The notes beneath the pieces are model-generated. The model ran no database searches and was not told the DNA's origin. It saw nothing but the letters and a program-made list of their open reading frames with translations. A stretch of DNA of 64,000 nt from Oscillospiraceae bacterium (GTDB taxonomy: Bacteria; Bacillota; Clostridia; Oscillospirales; Oscillospiraceae), in contig WQSX01000006.1 in assembly GCA_009787625.1 (NCBI GenBank), forward strand, positions 249-64,248, in the 5' to 3' direction. Both the position numbers and the translations under genes were made by a program. Positions 1-8,181 of the stretch are shown piece by piece (the first letter of the stretch is position 1; each line of letters begins with the position of its first letter).

Positions 1-32
1 GATTGCTTTTCTAGCTCTCAAAAGAATTAAAG

Positions 33-64
33 GTTAGATAGTCACTTTAACTATCTGACTTTTT
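33..64 (+). terminator. Rho-independent terminator of an off-window gene
   Basis: The arms at 33-42 and 50-59 form a 10-bp stem with one T/G wobble and a 7-nt loop, followed by five T (60-64). It would end a rightward gene lying left of the window. Read leftward, the same hairpin lies in the leader starting near position 200, where the T-run is poorer. Confidence 0.6.
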
Positions 65-98
65 AAATGTCAACCAACTTAGGTATCGTTGGTCAACT

Positions 99-186
99 GG
101 TGCGCTTTGTTGTACATTGTTTAATTTACAAGGTGCAATTGCAGTCTCAAATTCTGGTGCATTTCAGCTTCTCAGTGAAGCGCACC
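99..186 (-). promoter_or_regulatory. Structured 5' leader, possible riboswitch-like RNA
   Basis: A perfect 9-bp pairing joins 178-186 with 99-107 (GGTGCGCTT/AAGCGCACC) and closes a multi-branched region that starts about 15 nt after the predicted transcription start. Inside it, GCACCT near 131-136 could pair with the same 5' strand, giving two exclusive folds. A further hairpin (ACCAAC/GTTGGT) and the 33-59 hairpin follow. I do not recognise the family, and no T-box antiterminator motif is visible. The 1-321 stretch holds no gene. Confidence 0.35.
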
Positions 187-206
187 TGAATCAAGAGTGC
201 CTGAGT

Positions 207-235
207 AGAATACCACTGTCGATATCACTTGTCAA
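207..235 (-). promoter_or_regulatory. SigA-type promoter reading leftward out of the window
   Basis: On the minus strand TTGACA (230-235) is followed after 17 nt by TATTCT (207-212), so transcription should start near position 200. The driven gene is outside the window. The transcript would begin with the structured segment at 99-186. Confidence 0.6.
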
Positions 236-321
236 CACTTTTTTTACTTTTTTTTAATATTTTTTGTTTTGGAGCAAACGCAGCCGGGTGTATCTTCTGT
301 ATTTGCAACGGTTTCCCTCTT

Positions 322-1758
322 TTAATACGCAACACCCCAAACTACCATTTTTTCTGCTTTCGCTCCGCATACTACACATTTTTCATCGACTTTTTTATGC
401 TCAAACGGGATACATCTTGAAGTCACACCTGCGTCCTCTTTCATTTTCAGTTCGCATGTTTCCTCTCCGCACCACATTGCTTCTATGAAACCGCCTTTTT
501 CTTCTATGAGCGTTTTTGTTTCGTCAAGAGTTTTTGCAGGGCGGGTGTTTTCCTGCAAGTTTTTCTTTGCTCGGTTGAATAGTCCTGTTTGAATTTCTTC
601 AAGCAGTGCTTCTATTTTTGCCTCAAGCTCATCTAATGGTATGAATTCTTTTTCTCGGTTATCACGGCGCACGGCTACACACTGGTTGTTTTCTATGTCT
701 TTGGGACCGATTTCTACTCTTAACGGTACGCCTTTCATTTCATGCTCGGCAAATTTCCAGCCCGGACTTTGGTCTGACTTGTCGCATTTGACCCTCATGC
801 CTGCGGCTTTTAGTTTTGCTGTCAGCTCATCGGCTTTCTCTAAAACGCCGGGTTTGTGTGAAGCTATTGGAATAATCATCACTTGTACGGGAGCAATGCG
901 CGGGGGTATAATCAGCCCGTTATTATCGCCGTGTGTCATTATTAAGCCACCAATCATGCGGGTACTTACCCCCCATGATGTTTGATGTGGATGGGCGAGT
1001 TTGTTCTCTCTATCGGAAAAGGTTATATCAAAAGCTTTTGCAAAACCATCACCAAAATAGTGGGTCGTACCTGCTTGGAGACCTTTTTTATCGTGCATCA
1101 TACATTCTACCGCATATGTGGCAACAGCTCCTGCAAATTTTTCTTTTTCTGTTTTCCTGCCTTTTATAACAGGCATTGCGAGAAAATCTTCAAATAACGT
1201 TGCATATACATTTAACATATTAATAGTTTCTTCTTCCGCCTCTTTTGCGGTTTCGTGCAGGGTGTGACCCTCTTGCCACAGGAATTCCCTGCCGCGAAGG
1301 AATGGGCGAGTTGTTTTTTCCCAGCGCAGAACGCTGCACCATTGGTTGTACAGCATGGGTAGTTCACGCCATGATGTGAGCACGTTTGACCAGTGTTCGC
1401 AGAAAAGCGTTTCAGATGTTGGGCGAATGCATAGACGTTCGGAAAGTTTTTCCGAGCCGCCATGAGTGACCCACGCCACTTCCGGGGCAAATCCCTCTAC
1501 GTGGTCCTTTTCCTTTTGAAGCAGACTTTCGGGTATCAGTAGCGGCATGGAAACATTTTCGTGCCCTGTCTCTTTGAACATGCGGTCGAGTTCTTTCTGT
1601 ATGTTTTCCCAAAGAGCATAGGCATATGGCCGCAGTATGAAAAAACCTTTCACTCCCGAGTAGTCTATCAGCTTTGCTTTTGTGACAACATCTGTGTACC
1701 ACTGCGCAAAGTCAACGTCCATATCTGTGATTTGTTCTACATTTTTTTCTTTAGCCAT
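322..1758 (-). CDS. proS: Prolyl-tRNA synthetase, archaeal/eukaryal-like (type 3)
   Basis: Charges tRNA-Pro with proline in the cytosol. The 478-residue length, the absence of the large editing insertion, and a C-terminal domain with paired cysteines (CVVCG near the end) and a terminal Tyr fit the short archaeal-type ProRS found in many Clostridia. Class II motif 2 is visible around [12 protein letters not shown] and [13 protein letters not shown], and motif 3 around [10 protein letters not shown]; the anticodon-binding domain follows. The ATG at 1758 is chosen because GAGGA lies about 9 nt upstream; the in-frame GTG 15 bp further upstream overlaps that ribosome binding site. The gene is divergent from the mannosyltransferase and shares a compact promoter region with it. 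Confidence 0.96.
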   Translation of the reverse strand: MAKEKNVEQITDMDVDFAQWYTDVVTKAKLIDYSGVKGFFILRPYAYALWENIQKELDRMFKETGHENVSMPLLIPESLLQKEKDHVEGFAPEVAWVTHGGSEKLSERLCIRPTSETLFCEHWSNVLTSWRELPMLYNQWCSVLRWEKTTRPFLRGREFLWQEGHTLHETAKEAEEETINMLNVYATLFEDFLAMPVIKGRKTEKEKFAGAVATYAVECMMHDKKGLQAGTTHYFGDGFAKAFDITFSDRENKLAHPHQTSWGVSTRMIGGLIMTHGDNNGLIIPPRIAPVQVMIIPIASHKPGVLEKADELTAKLKAAGMRVKCDKSDQSPGWKFAEHEMKGVPLRVEIGPKDIENNQCVAVRRDNREKEFIPLDELEAKIEALLEEIQTGLFNRAKKNLQENTRPAKTLDETKTLIEEKGGFIEAMWCGEETCELKMKEDAGVTSRCIPFEHKKVDEKCVVCGAKAEKMVVWGVAY

Positions 1759-1785
1759 ATCGTTTATCCTCACTTAAATCTAGTT

Positions 1786-1814
1786 TTGACATTGTAGCAC
1801 AAAGCTGATATTAT
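1786..1814 (+). promoter_or_regulatory. Promoter of the PMT-type gene
   Basis: TTGACA (1786-1791), 17-nt spacer, TATTAT (1809-1814); start expected near 1821. It could drive the whole rightward group up to the HAD phosphatase. Confidence 0.65.
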
Positions 1815-1820
1815 GTGCAA
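1791..1820 (-). promoter_or_regulatory. proS promoter
   Basis: On the minus strand TTGCAC (1815-1820), 18 nt, then TACAAT (1791-1796). It overlaps the opposing promoter almost completely, so the two genes may compete for polymerase. Confidence 0.5.
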
Positions 1821-1868
1821 GGATAAACTTTGTTGACACGCAACAATTTCCGAGAGGAACATTCTCTT

Positions 1869-3512
1869 ATGTTTTTTGATATTTTTACCAGTTTTCAAAC
1901 TGTGCATTTGTTCCCGGTTTTTACGGTTTTGCTCATAATACTTTTCTTCATATACTACCTTAGAGTTATTCGTCCCAAAAAGGGGACTACCGAATGGATT
2001 GACATGGAGATAAAAAAGACACCCGGAGCGTTTCTTGTGTCAAGATACAACATGGCAAAAAATGATATTCTTCCGCTTGTTTTGATTTCGGCTGTGTTTT
2101 TGTTTCTTGGTATTTTTGACCTCGGAGGTACAGGTGAGGTTGATGTATTGCGCGAAATAGCTCTGCGCGATGAGATGCATTCACTGATTACACTGGAGAG
2201 AAATGATGAGCTTGTCCACGATGCCGACATAGCGCGATTAGATGAGCTCAGAATTCACACTGCAAATGATAATCACATGAATTATCTGTATTTTGATGAA
2301 GTTTTTTTCGTCAGAACTGCGGTTGAGCATATTGAGCATTTATCTATTTTTGAGTGGACTCACCCTCCGCTCGGCAAAGATATCATTGCTGCATCCATTC
2401 ATATTTTTGGTATGTCTCCGCTTGGCTGGCGTATGCTTGGTGCAATTTCCGGCGTACTCATGTTGATTGTCATGTATATTTTCCTCAAAAATATGTTTGG
2501 AAAAACTTCAATTGCCACCTGCGGGACGTTGCTTTTCGGGTTTGAGTTTATGCGTTTTGTGATGTCTCGTATTGGCACTGTTGATACATTTGTTATTTTA
2601 TTTATCTTGACATCGTTTTTCTTCATGTACCGCTATATCACCACTGATGGAGACGCGAAGTTTCGGGAGAGCCTTTTGCCCCTCGCCTTGTCGGGTTTGT
2701 TCTTTGGACTCAGTTTTTCGGTCAAATGGATTGGTTTTTACGCAGGGGCAGGACTTTTGGTAATTTACATCATTCGCCAAGTTAAGCTATACATATATTA
2801 TAAGGATAACAAGAAAAAAGGTTTTGCCGAGTATTTTACTAAAACTATTTTATTCTCTTTTTTGTTTTTCGTCATTGTTCCGCTGATTGTTTACTATGTC
2901 TCGTATATCCCTTACGGCCATTCCCATGGGATGAGTGTTCGGGGCGGTATGCTTTGGGCTCCTTCATTTTTTGAAATTTTTATAAATAATCAGGTCTCAA
3001 TGTTTACATATCATGCCGGGCTTGAGGCTGAACATCCGTTCACTTCTGTGTGGTGGCAATGGATATTTAACATCCGCCCTATTTTGTTTGTTTGGGATCG
3101 TACCCATGATGGTACACGCGCCGCATTTGGATCGTTTGGCAATCCCGTTATTTGGTGGGGTGGGCTCGTCGCCATTATAGTAATGTGTGTGAGGGCGTTT
3201 ATAAAGCGTGACGATAGGTCATTATTTATTGTCATTGGTTATCTTTGTGGGCTCTTACCTTGGGTGGCTGTCACTCGCATTTTGTTTGCATACCACTACT
3301 TCCCAAGTTCACTGTTTTTGACCCTGGCTCTCTGCCATGTTTTTAATGCAATTTTAAACCGCAAAAAACCGCTCAGCAAACCTGCTGTCTACGGATTCAC
3401 TGCATTCGCAGGTTTGATTTTTGCCCTGTTCTATCCGTCACTTTCGGGTATGTTCATGCCGGATTGGTATTTTGAAAATTTTGTTCGTTGGTTGCCGTCA
3501 TGGCCGTTTTGA
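1869..3512 (+). CDS. PMT-family dolichyl/polyprenyl-phosphate mannose protein mannosyltransferase
   Basis: Polytopic membrane glycosyltransferase (GT39/PMT family) expected to move a sugar, usually mannose, from a polyprenyl phosphate to Ser/Thr of exported proteins. Visible are an acidic DE pair in YFDEVFFVRTAVEH, the following EWTHPPLGKD motif, FSVKWIGFYAG, and about 9-11 hydrophobic segments; these order as in PMT proteins. At 547 residues it is somewhat short because it lacks MIR domains. An N-terminal membrane stretch and a soluble loop precede the catalytic motif. The ATG at 1869 has GAGAGGA 12 nt upstream; an in-frame TTG at 1830 has none. The likely acceptors, secreted Pro/Thr-rich proteins, exist in this window (41-43 kb), which is inference only. 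Confidence 0.85.
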   Translation: MFFDIFTSFQTVHLFPVFTVLLIILFFIYYLRVIRPKKGTTEWIDMEIKKTPGAFLVSRYNMAKNDILPLVLISAVFLFLGIFDLGGTGEVDVLREIALRDEMHSLITLERNDELVHDADIARLDELRIHTANDNHMNYLYFDEVFFVRTAVEHIEHLSIFEWTHPPLGKDIIAASIHIFGMSPLGWRMLGAISGVLMLIVMYIFLKNMFGKTSIATCGTLLFGFEFMRFVMSRIGTVDTFVILFILTSFFFMYRYITTDGDAKFRESLLPLALSGLFFGLSFSVKWIGFYAGAGLLVIYIIRQVKLYIYYKDNKKKGFAEYFTKTILFSFLFFVIVPLIVYYVSYIPYGHSHGMSVRGGMLWAPSFFEIFINNQVSMFTYHAGLEAEHPFTSVWWQWIFNIRPILFVWDRTHDGTRAAFGSFGNPVIWWGGLVAIIVMCVRAFIKRDDRSLFIVIGYLCGLLPWVAVTRILFAYHYFPSSLFLTLALCHVFNAILNRKKPLSKPAVYGFTAFAGLIFALFYPSLSGMFMPDWYFENFVRWLPSWPF

Positions 3513-3532
3513 TGTATCTAATCAGATTTTGA

Positions 3533-3623
3533 CAGATGATGGGCTGTTTTCTAAGCTTTTTGCGAGAACAGCGGTGTAGAACCCGATGGCTCGCAAGGAG
3601 CGCAGCAAACGGTCCATCATCTG
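3533..3623 (+). promoter_or_regulatory. Structured leader RNA, copy 1 (upstream of rpiB)
   Basis: Outer stem CAGATGATGG (3533-3542) with CCATCATCTG (3614-3623); inner helix CTGTTT/AAACGG; then a 12-bp helix ending in GCGAG/CTCGC. The apical loop AACAGCGGTGTAGA-A-CCCGATGG matches copy 2 (24393-24487) except for one base, while the helix below it is different in sequence but still fully paired. It ends about 20 nt before the rpiB start and is on the same strand. No known riboswitch family was recognised. Confidence 0.6.
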
Positions 3624-3642
3624 CGTAGTTGAGGAGAATTTT

Positions 3643-4095
3643 ATGATTGCGCTTGCTTGTGACCATGGTGGGTTTATGCTTAAACAAGATATAATAAAGC
3701 ATCTTGACGCTGTCGGGCTTGAGTTTAAGGACTTTGGCACGTATACTGAAGATAGTTGTGATTACCCCGTTTTTGCAGTCTTGGCATCCAAGGCAATTGT
3801 GAGCGGGGAATGTGAGCGAGGCATATTTATCTGCGGTACAGGCATTGGTGTTTCTCTTGCCGCAAACAAAGTGCCCGGGATTCGGGCGGCTGTCTGCACA
3901 AACACTTATATGGCTGAGAAAACCCGCGCTCACAACGACGCAAACGTGCTGGCTCTTGGCGCACGGGTTGTTGATACTCCGCTTGCGCTTGATATTGTCA
4001 AAACATTTCTAAACACTGAGTTTAGCGGTGATGAGAGACATGCCCGACGGGTGGATATGCTAAAATATCTTGACTCGCAACTATTTGGGCAATAG
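3643..4095 (+). CDS. rpiB: Ribose-5-phosphate isomerase B
   Basis: Interconverts ribulose-5-phosphate and ribose-5-phosphate in the pentose phosphate pathway. The 150-residue protein has the RpiB/LacAB signatures: N-terminal ACDHGGF, the CDYPVFA segment, the catalytic-cysteine motif ICGTGIGVSLAANK, and RAHNDANVLALGAR. Start ATG 3643 has GAGGAG 6 nt upstream; longer versions run through the structured leader and are rejected. It follows the mannosyltransferase by about 130 bp occupied by that RNA, so its expression may be set by the RNA. Confidence 0.95.
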   Translation: MIALACDHGGFMLKQDIIKHLDAVGLEFKDFGTYTEDSCDYPVFAVLASKAIVSGECERGIFICGTGIGVSLAANKVPGIRAAVCTNTYMAEKTRAHNDANVLALGARVVDTPLALDIVKTFLNTEFSGDERHARRVDMLKYLDSQLFGQ

Positions 4096-4159
4096 TAGGG
4101 GAGATTATTAATAGCCCGCACGAACTGAGCGGGATTATTCAGTGCATCGGAGGTTGAAG

Positions 4160-4546
4160 ATGGCGCGGTACGTACCTAAGACTTATAATAATCGACGTGG
4201 GCTCAGGATAATTCTTGTTGCCTTGACCACGCTTATTTTGTCTGCGGTTATCGCCTTCTTGATTTTGTTTTTCTATCTGGCAGGTTATGTTGTAGATGGG
4301 CAGCTTGAACACCCTCTGCTTGGCGATGAGTTTATCCCCAGTGTCCCTTCTGATGATGAGGATGACGGTGAGGAGGGTTATGATGAATATGGCGAAGAGA
4401 GTTATGAATACGTGGAGGATGTTTTTGAGCAAGAAGAGGTAGAAGAGTACTACGAAAACGACGAGTTTGACGACAATGAGTACGTTGATGACGAATTTGA
4501 CGATGAAGAGTTTGACGTAATTATTGATGAGGAAGTTGAGGAGTAA
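4160..4546 (+). CDS. Small single-pass membrane protein with long acidic tail
   Basis: Not recognised as a named family. The first ~15 residues are basic (RYVPKTYNNRRG), then one strong transmembrane helix (about residues 16-40), then roughly 75 residues made almost only of Asp, Glu, Tyr, Val and Phe, ending EEVEE. The basic N-terminus predicts an in-side, tail-out topology. The acidic tail could bind cations or basic wall proteins; that is inference. The ATG at 4160 has GGAGG 6 nt before it. The next gene starts 2 nt after its stop, so they are co-transcribed. Confidence 0.75.
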   Translation: MARYVPKTYNNRRGLRIILVALTTLILSAVIAFLILFFYLAGYVVDGQLEHPLLGDEFIPSVPSDDEDDGEEGYDEYGEESYEYVEDVFEQEEVEEYYENDEFDDNEYVDDEFDDEEFDVIIDEEVEE

Positions 4547-4548
4547 TT

Positions 4549-5307
4549 TTGAGCAATATTAAAATGGTCGTTACAGACCTGGATGGAACATTTCTACAGT
4601 CCGATGAGTCTATCTCCAATCGGACAACTTCTGCATTCAAGCGGTGCAGAGAGCTTGGACTTAAACTCGCATATGCCACAGGCAGGGGTGCTACCTCTAC
4701 AATGATTGTCCCCTCAGAGCTGTTTGACGGATTTGTCCGTTGCAATGGGGCATCCGCACACGATGGTGATACGCTCATTCACAGCAGCTTAATCGACATA
4801 GACACTGTGCGCCCTTTGCTTTTGGCGTTTGTGGAAAATGGTTTTGAGATTGTTGCTGAGTGTGGCGGTGTTCACTGCTCGACGTTTAATGTTACTGAGC
4901 GGTGGAAGTGGCTTATAGAGTCAAAAATTGTTGATTTTAACACATTTAACGGAAAGGCTGAGAAAATTTATTCACCCTCGGCTTGTGCTGAAGTTCAAGA
5001 GTTGTTAGCCATTTATACTCCTTCCGATTATTACTCAAATTCCAGTAATGACGGTTTCTCTTTCGTTATGCACAAAGATGCGACTAAATCTAAGGGGGTC
5101 AACGCTCTGGCGAACAGGTGGGGTATTAAGAGCGACGAAATTGTTGCATTTGGCGATGATACCAATGATATTGATTTACTCGAATACTGCGGAATCGGTG
5201 TTGCGATGGGTAACGCTTTGGATAATATTAAAGCGGTTGCAAATGAAATTTGCGACACCAACAATAATGATGGTATCGCAAAGTGGCTTGAGGAAAATTT
5301 GCTGTAA
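4549..5307 (+). CDS. HAD-superfamily phosphatase, Cof/class IIB
   Basis: Cytosolic HAD hydrolase of the Cof-like IIB subfamily, which dephosphorylates sugar phosphates and similar small metabolites. Motif I is VTDLDGTF near the N-terminus, motif II the ATGRG segment, motif III the Lys in KSKGVNALA, and motif IV GDDTNDIDLLE. The 252-residue length is slightly below the usual 260-290. The start is TTG, only 2 nt after the upstream stop and with GAGGAG within the preceding gene's last codons, which indicates translational coupling. The stop is 1 bp away from the stop of the convergent dehydrogenase gene. Confidence 0.88.
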   Translation: MSNIKMVVTDLDGTFLQSDESISNRTTSAFKRCRELGLKLAYATGRGATSTMIVPSELFDGFVRCNGASAHDGDTLIHSSLIDIDTVRPLLLAFVENGFEIVAECGGVHCSTFNVTERWKWLIESKIVDFNTFNGKAEKIYSPSACAEVQELLAIYTPSDYYSNSSNDGFSFVMHKDATKSKGVNALANRWGIKSDEIVAFGDDTNDIDLLEYCGIGVAMGNALDNIKAVANEICDTNNNDGIAKWLEENLL

Positions 5308-5308
5308 T

Positions 5309-6376
5309 TCAGCCGTATTGGCGAATTAAGTAACTTTCAAAATCTATCAGATTCTCATTGCGCCCTTCTGCTCTGAAGTCGCGGCCGTATAGAATAGACG
5401 CCCATTTTATCAGAGTGTCAAGGGTTTCGGTTTTTATGCCTGCGGCCTTGCCTGCACAGCTTGTAGGTACACAGCCTGTCAGGATATCCTCATTGATGTA
5501 GCGGGTGTCTAAGTCTTTTGGTGCTATTACTGTTTTGTAGGCTTCGGTGTTCTGTATCTGTTCGTAAAGATTACTGCCGCGAGAGCCATAGCAGTCCTCT
5601 AGCCATCTTCTGGCTGTTGGGATTGAAACTCCGTATGCGTTTGCCACTGCCACACGCTCTAAATCCATTTTCTCAAGCAAGCTCGCCACAAGCGGAGTAA
5701 TGCCCTCAACGTAGAACTTAAACTCCTCCTTTGCCTCGACTTTGGTGATGTTCATCAATATCGGCATCGGATGGAATATCATACCGATGTTTGCAAAGCC
5801 TGTGTATAGAATGTTTTCAGCTATGCTGTACATTTCAAAAACCTCATGCATCATCGCAAGTAGCCTGTCTGAATAGGAGTTGTCGTGTGCCGCAAGGCGC
5901 ACGACGTCTTTTATTTTGTAAATTTGCGGTTTCCTGAGCTCAACGCATCTGCACGTGAATGTGAATGTGTCTGTCTCTCCCAGCATTATATCTGCTTTTG
6001 AACCGCATTCCATAAGCACTCTCGAAAATACAGTTGTGCCAAATGTTCTTCCCGGATTTAGCACTATCGCTTGATTGTCTACCAAATGCGGAGCCATTGC
6101 CCTTGCCACTATCGGGTGGTACTGCGCCGGCGTTGTGACCATTATGAGTTGGGCATCTTCTATTACCTCACCCATATCTGAGCTTATGAGCTCAACTTCC
6201 GTCTCTGCATTAACTACACCTGATATCGTGAATTTGAAGTCCGGAAACATATCCACACGCTCTGCCTCACGGGCGTATAGTGCAACTCTGTAACCTAAAT
6301 ATGCAAAATATGCCGCCATCGATTGCCCACCATTGCCTGAACTTATGACTGCTATTTTGTTTATTTGCTTATTCAT
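5309..6376 (-). CDS. NAD(P)-dependent octopine/opine dehydrogenase family protein
   Basis: Predicted cytosolic oxidoreductase of the octopine/nopaline dehydrogenase family, which reductively joins an amino acid and a 2-oxo acid or runs the reverse. The N-terminal Rossmann fold carries GNGGQSMAAYFAYLG with a basic/acidic pair after beta-2 (YAREAER). The C-terminal helical domain has the family-typical NIGMIFHPMPILMN stretch, whose His is the expected catalytic residue. The length of 355 is normal. Start ATG 6376 follows a strong AAGGGGGG. It lies 65 bp downstream of the B12-dependent mutase-like gene on the same strand, suggesting one pathway acting on an amino acid. The exact substrate cannot be read from sequence. 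Confidence 0.8.
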   Translation of the reverse strand: MNKQINKIAVISSGNGGQSMAAYFAYLGYRVALYAREAERVDMFPDFKFTISGVVNAETEVELISSDMGEVIEDAQLIMVTTPAQYHPIVARAMAPHLVDNQAIVLNPGRTFGTTVFSRVLMECGSKADIMLGETDTFTFTCRCVELRKPQIYKIKDVVRLAAHDNSYSDRLLAMMHEVFEMYSIAENILYTGFANIGMIFHPMPILMNITKVEAKEEFKFYVEGITPLVASLLEKMDLERVAVANAYGVSIPTARRWLEDCYGSRGSNLYEQIQNTEAYKTVIAPKDLDTRYINEDILTGCVPTSCAGKAAGIKTETLDTLIKWASILYGRDFRAEGRNENLIDFESYLIRQYG

Positions 6377-6441
6377 CGTTTCCCCCCCTTTTATCTCGCT
6401 CTTCCCCTTTTACTCCGCAAAATATATAGCTTATCGTTAAA

Positions 6442-8112
6442 TTACAAAATCCCTGCACCAGTGTTTTGCAGAGCTTTACCCGTCAATTTTTCCAGCCTTG
6501 TTTTTTCATCTATAGCTTTTTGTTTCTCCGAATCCCACGCTACATTTTTGCCGTCTCTCACTCGGGTTTGCAGATTTCCTTTGAACTCGCCCTTTTTTAC
6601 TATGTGCGGGGCATCTAAAATACCGCGTTTTATGCAGTCTGTCAGCGCTTTGGGATCGCATAGCGGGTCTTGACTTATGCTTGAATACTCTTCTTTTATG
6701 AAGTTTATTAAGTAGCTCGCCTCTTTGAGAAGCTCGTCTCTGCGTCGTTTTACGCTTGGGTCTTGTGTTGAATCTGCCGCACCCGACAGAGCACTGCGAA
6801 CCACACCTCTCACTATTTTCGAGCTTTCTATTACCACATTCGGCGTTGCGGCGTGAAGTGCTTCACTGTAGCCTACTACGTGAATTATGTGCGGGCGGAC
6901 ATTCATTTGAAGTGCAGTGCTTGCCGCCAGTTGTCCTTTTGCCACTGCCGCATCTGCGCTTAAAAACGGCAAGCCCGCACGAGTTTGCCTGTACACCCTA
7001 AAACTGCTATCGGCAAGTGATTCCGTCAACTTAATTTGTGCGAGCGTTTTTGCCAAATCCATCGAGAACGACAGTGAATTCGGTACATTAAACATGTATT
7101 GTGATATATAATCTTTTACTCCCAGCTTTTTTGCGTTGAGGGCGCTTATATATGACATAGCGACTGAAATCGTGTCGTGCGCATCACGTAACCCCCAGTG
7201 ATGGGGTTCGTTTAGTTCTACGGGAATATTCTTTTTTCCGTGGTGTGCTATGAGCTCCGCCGCCTCTTCCATGGAGTTTTGGAGAGTCCTCAGGCCTCTG
7301 CCGTCAAGTTCGTTGTACCAGCATAGCGGCACTGCACACCATGCATTTGCCAGTGTTTTTGTCAGAACATCGGCTAGTTTAATTACATCTGCGGTGCCGC
7401 TGTAGCAACGCATTAATGGGAAATTTCCTCGCTGTGAGGCTTCTTTCAGCTTTGAAAATTCCGCTTCGTTTCGGACAGGCACACCGCCTGCACCGTCGTA
7501 GATTTTATTTCTTTTTTCGGGATGGAAGTAGTATTGCTGCGTGTTCTGGTCGATACCCAGAGAAATTACATCCAACACTCGTGACTCTGCTATTTCTTCC
7601 ACACCCTTGACAGTTTCGTCAAATGAGGGCAACCCGAAGTGGTGACGCAGTAGTGGGTATGGATTTTTTTGTGCAAGCCTGCCTACCAAATCTCCTGCAT
7701 ACAACTCTGAACTGCTTTTGCTTGGCATTTCTCCTGTTCGCAGGAGCGTAATGCTATCGTCTATGTCGTCCGTACCATCGAAGATTACGTCAAAAAATCC
7801 CAACTCATTCACCTTTTCTGCTACGGGCGGTGTGCCGCCGAACAGCCATTTTGGTGTGTGGGTGAGTTTTTTGCTTTTTTCAATCAGCTCTTTTACTATT
7901 TTGACACCATTTTCAGGAGTGAGCCTATAACCAAGGGTTACCATGACCGGTTTATTTTCCTCTATGCTTGAAATAATGTCGTCCACGCTTACAGCGGGTC
8001 CTAAAAACAATGTTTCATAACCCTCATCCTCTGCAAGATTCAAAAAATGCGCCGCACCCGCTACATGTACGCAGTTTCCCATAGAGCAGCCTATTATTAT
8101 ACCTTTTGTCAT
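6442..8112 (-). CDS. Fused cobalamin-binding / glutamate-mutase-E-like enzyme
   Basis: 556 residues. The N-terminal ~150 residues form a B12-binding-type Rossmann fold: the usual DxHxxG is present as CVHVAG, so the His ligand is kept but the Asp is Cys; an SVDD segment and an LFGGTPP turn follow. The remainder resembles the TIM-barrel catalytic subunit of carbon-skeleton mutases (methylaspartate/glutamate mutase E): LCWYNELDGRG, VELNEPHHWGLRDAHDT, YMFNVP, and VVGYSEALHAATP. It could isomerise an amino acid or related acid using adenosylcobalamin, but the family is not certain and a methyltransferase role is possible. Start ATG 8112 has AGGGG 7 nt upstream. It is followed by the opine-dehydrogenase-like gene and preceded by a TetR gene. 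Confidence 0.6.
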   Translation of the reverse strand: MTKGIIIGCSMGNCVHVAGAAHFLNLAEDEGYETLFLGPAVSVDDIISSIEENKPVMVTLGYRLTPENGVKIVKELIEKSKKLTHTPKWLFGGTPPVAEKVNELGFFDVIFDGTDDIDDSITLLRTGEMPSKSSSELYAGDLVGRLAQKNPYPLLRHHFGLPSFDETVKGVEEIAESRVLDVISLGIDQNTQQYYFHPEKRNKIYDGAGGVPVRNEAEFSKLKEASQRGNFPLMRCYSGTADVIKLADVLTKTLANAWCAVPLCWYNELDGRGLRTLQNSMEEAAELIAHHGKKNIPVELNEPHHWGLRDAHDTISVAMSYISALNAKKLGVKDYISQYMFNVPNSLSFSMDLAKTLAQIKLTESLADSSFRVYRQTRAGLPFLSADAAVAKGQLAASTALQMNVRPHIIHVVGYSEALHAATPNVVIESSKIVRGVVRSALSGAADSTQDPSVKRRRDELLKEASYLINFIKEEYSSISQDPLCDPKALTDCIKRGILDAPHIVKKGEFKGNLQTRVRDGKNVAWDSEKQKAIDEKTRLEKLTGKALQNTGAGIL

Positions 8113-8142
8113 TGTCGCACCCCTGTCTTAACTGAAAATTTA

Positions 8143-8173
8143 TCGCCCTCTCCGAAAGTTCGGAATCGGGCGA
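8143..8173 (-). promoter_or_regulatory. Hairpin between tetR-like and mutase-like genes
   Basis: TCGCCC/GGGCGA and TCCGAA/TTCGGA pair with a small internal loop. It is immediately after the TetR stop. There is no good T-run leftward, so it may be an attenuator, an mRNA stabiliser or an operator rather than a full terminator. The sequence TCCGAAAGT recurs just upstream of the TetR gene (about 8810-8820). Confidence 0.4.
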
Positions 8174-8181
8174 AATATTTT

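Noticed and set aside
3454-3933. Minus-strand frame of 159 codons
   Set aside because: It is antisense to the structured leader and rpiB; rpiB is certain.
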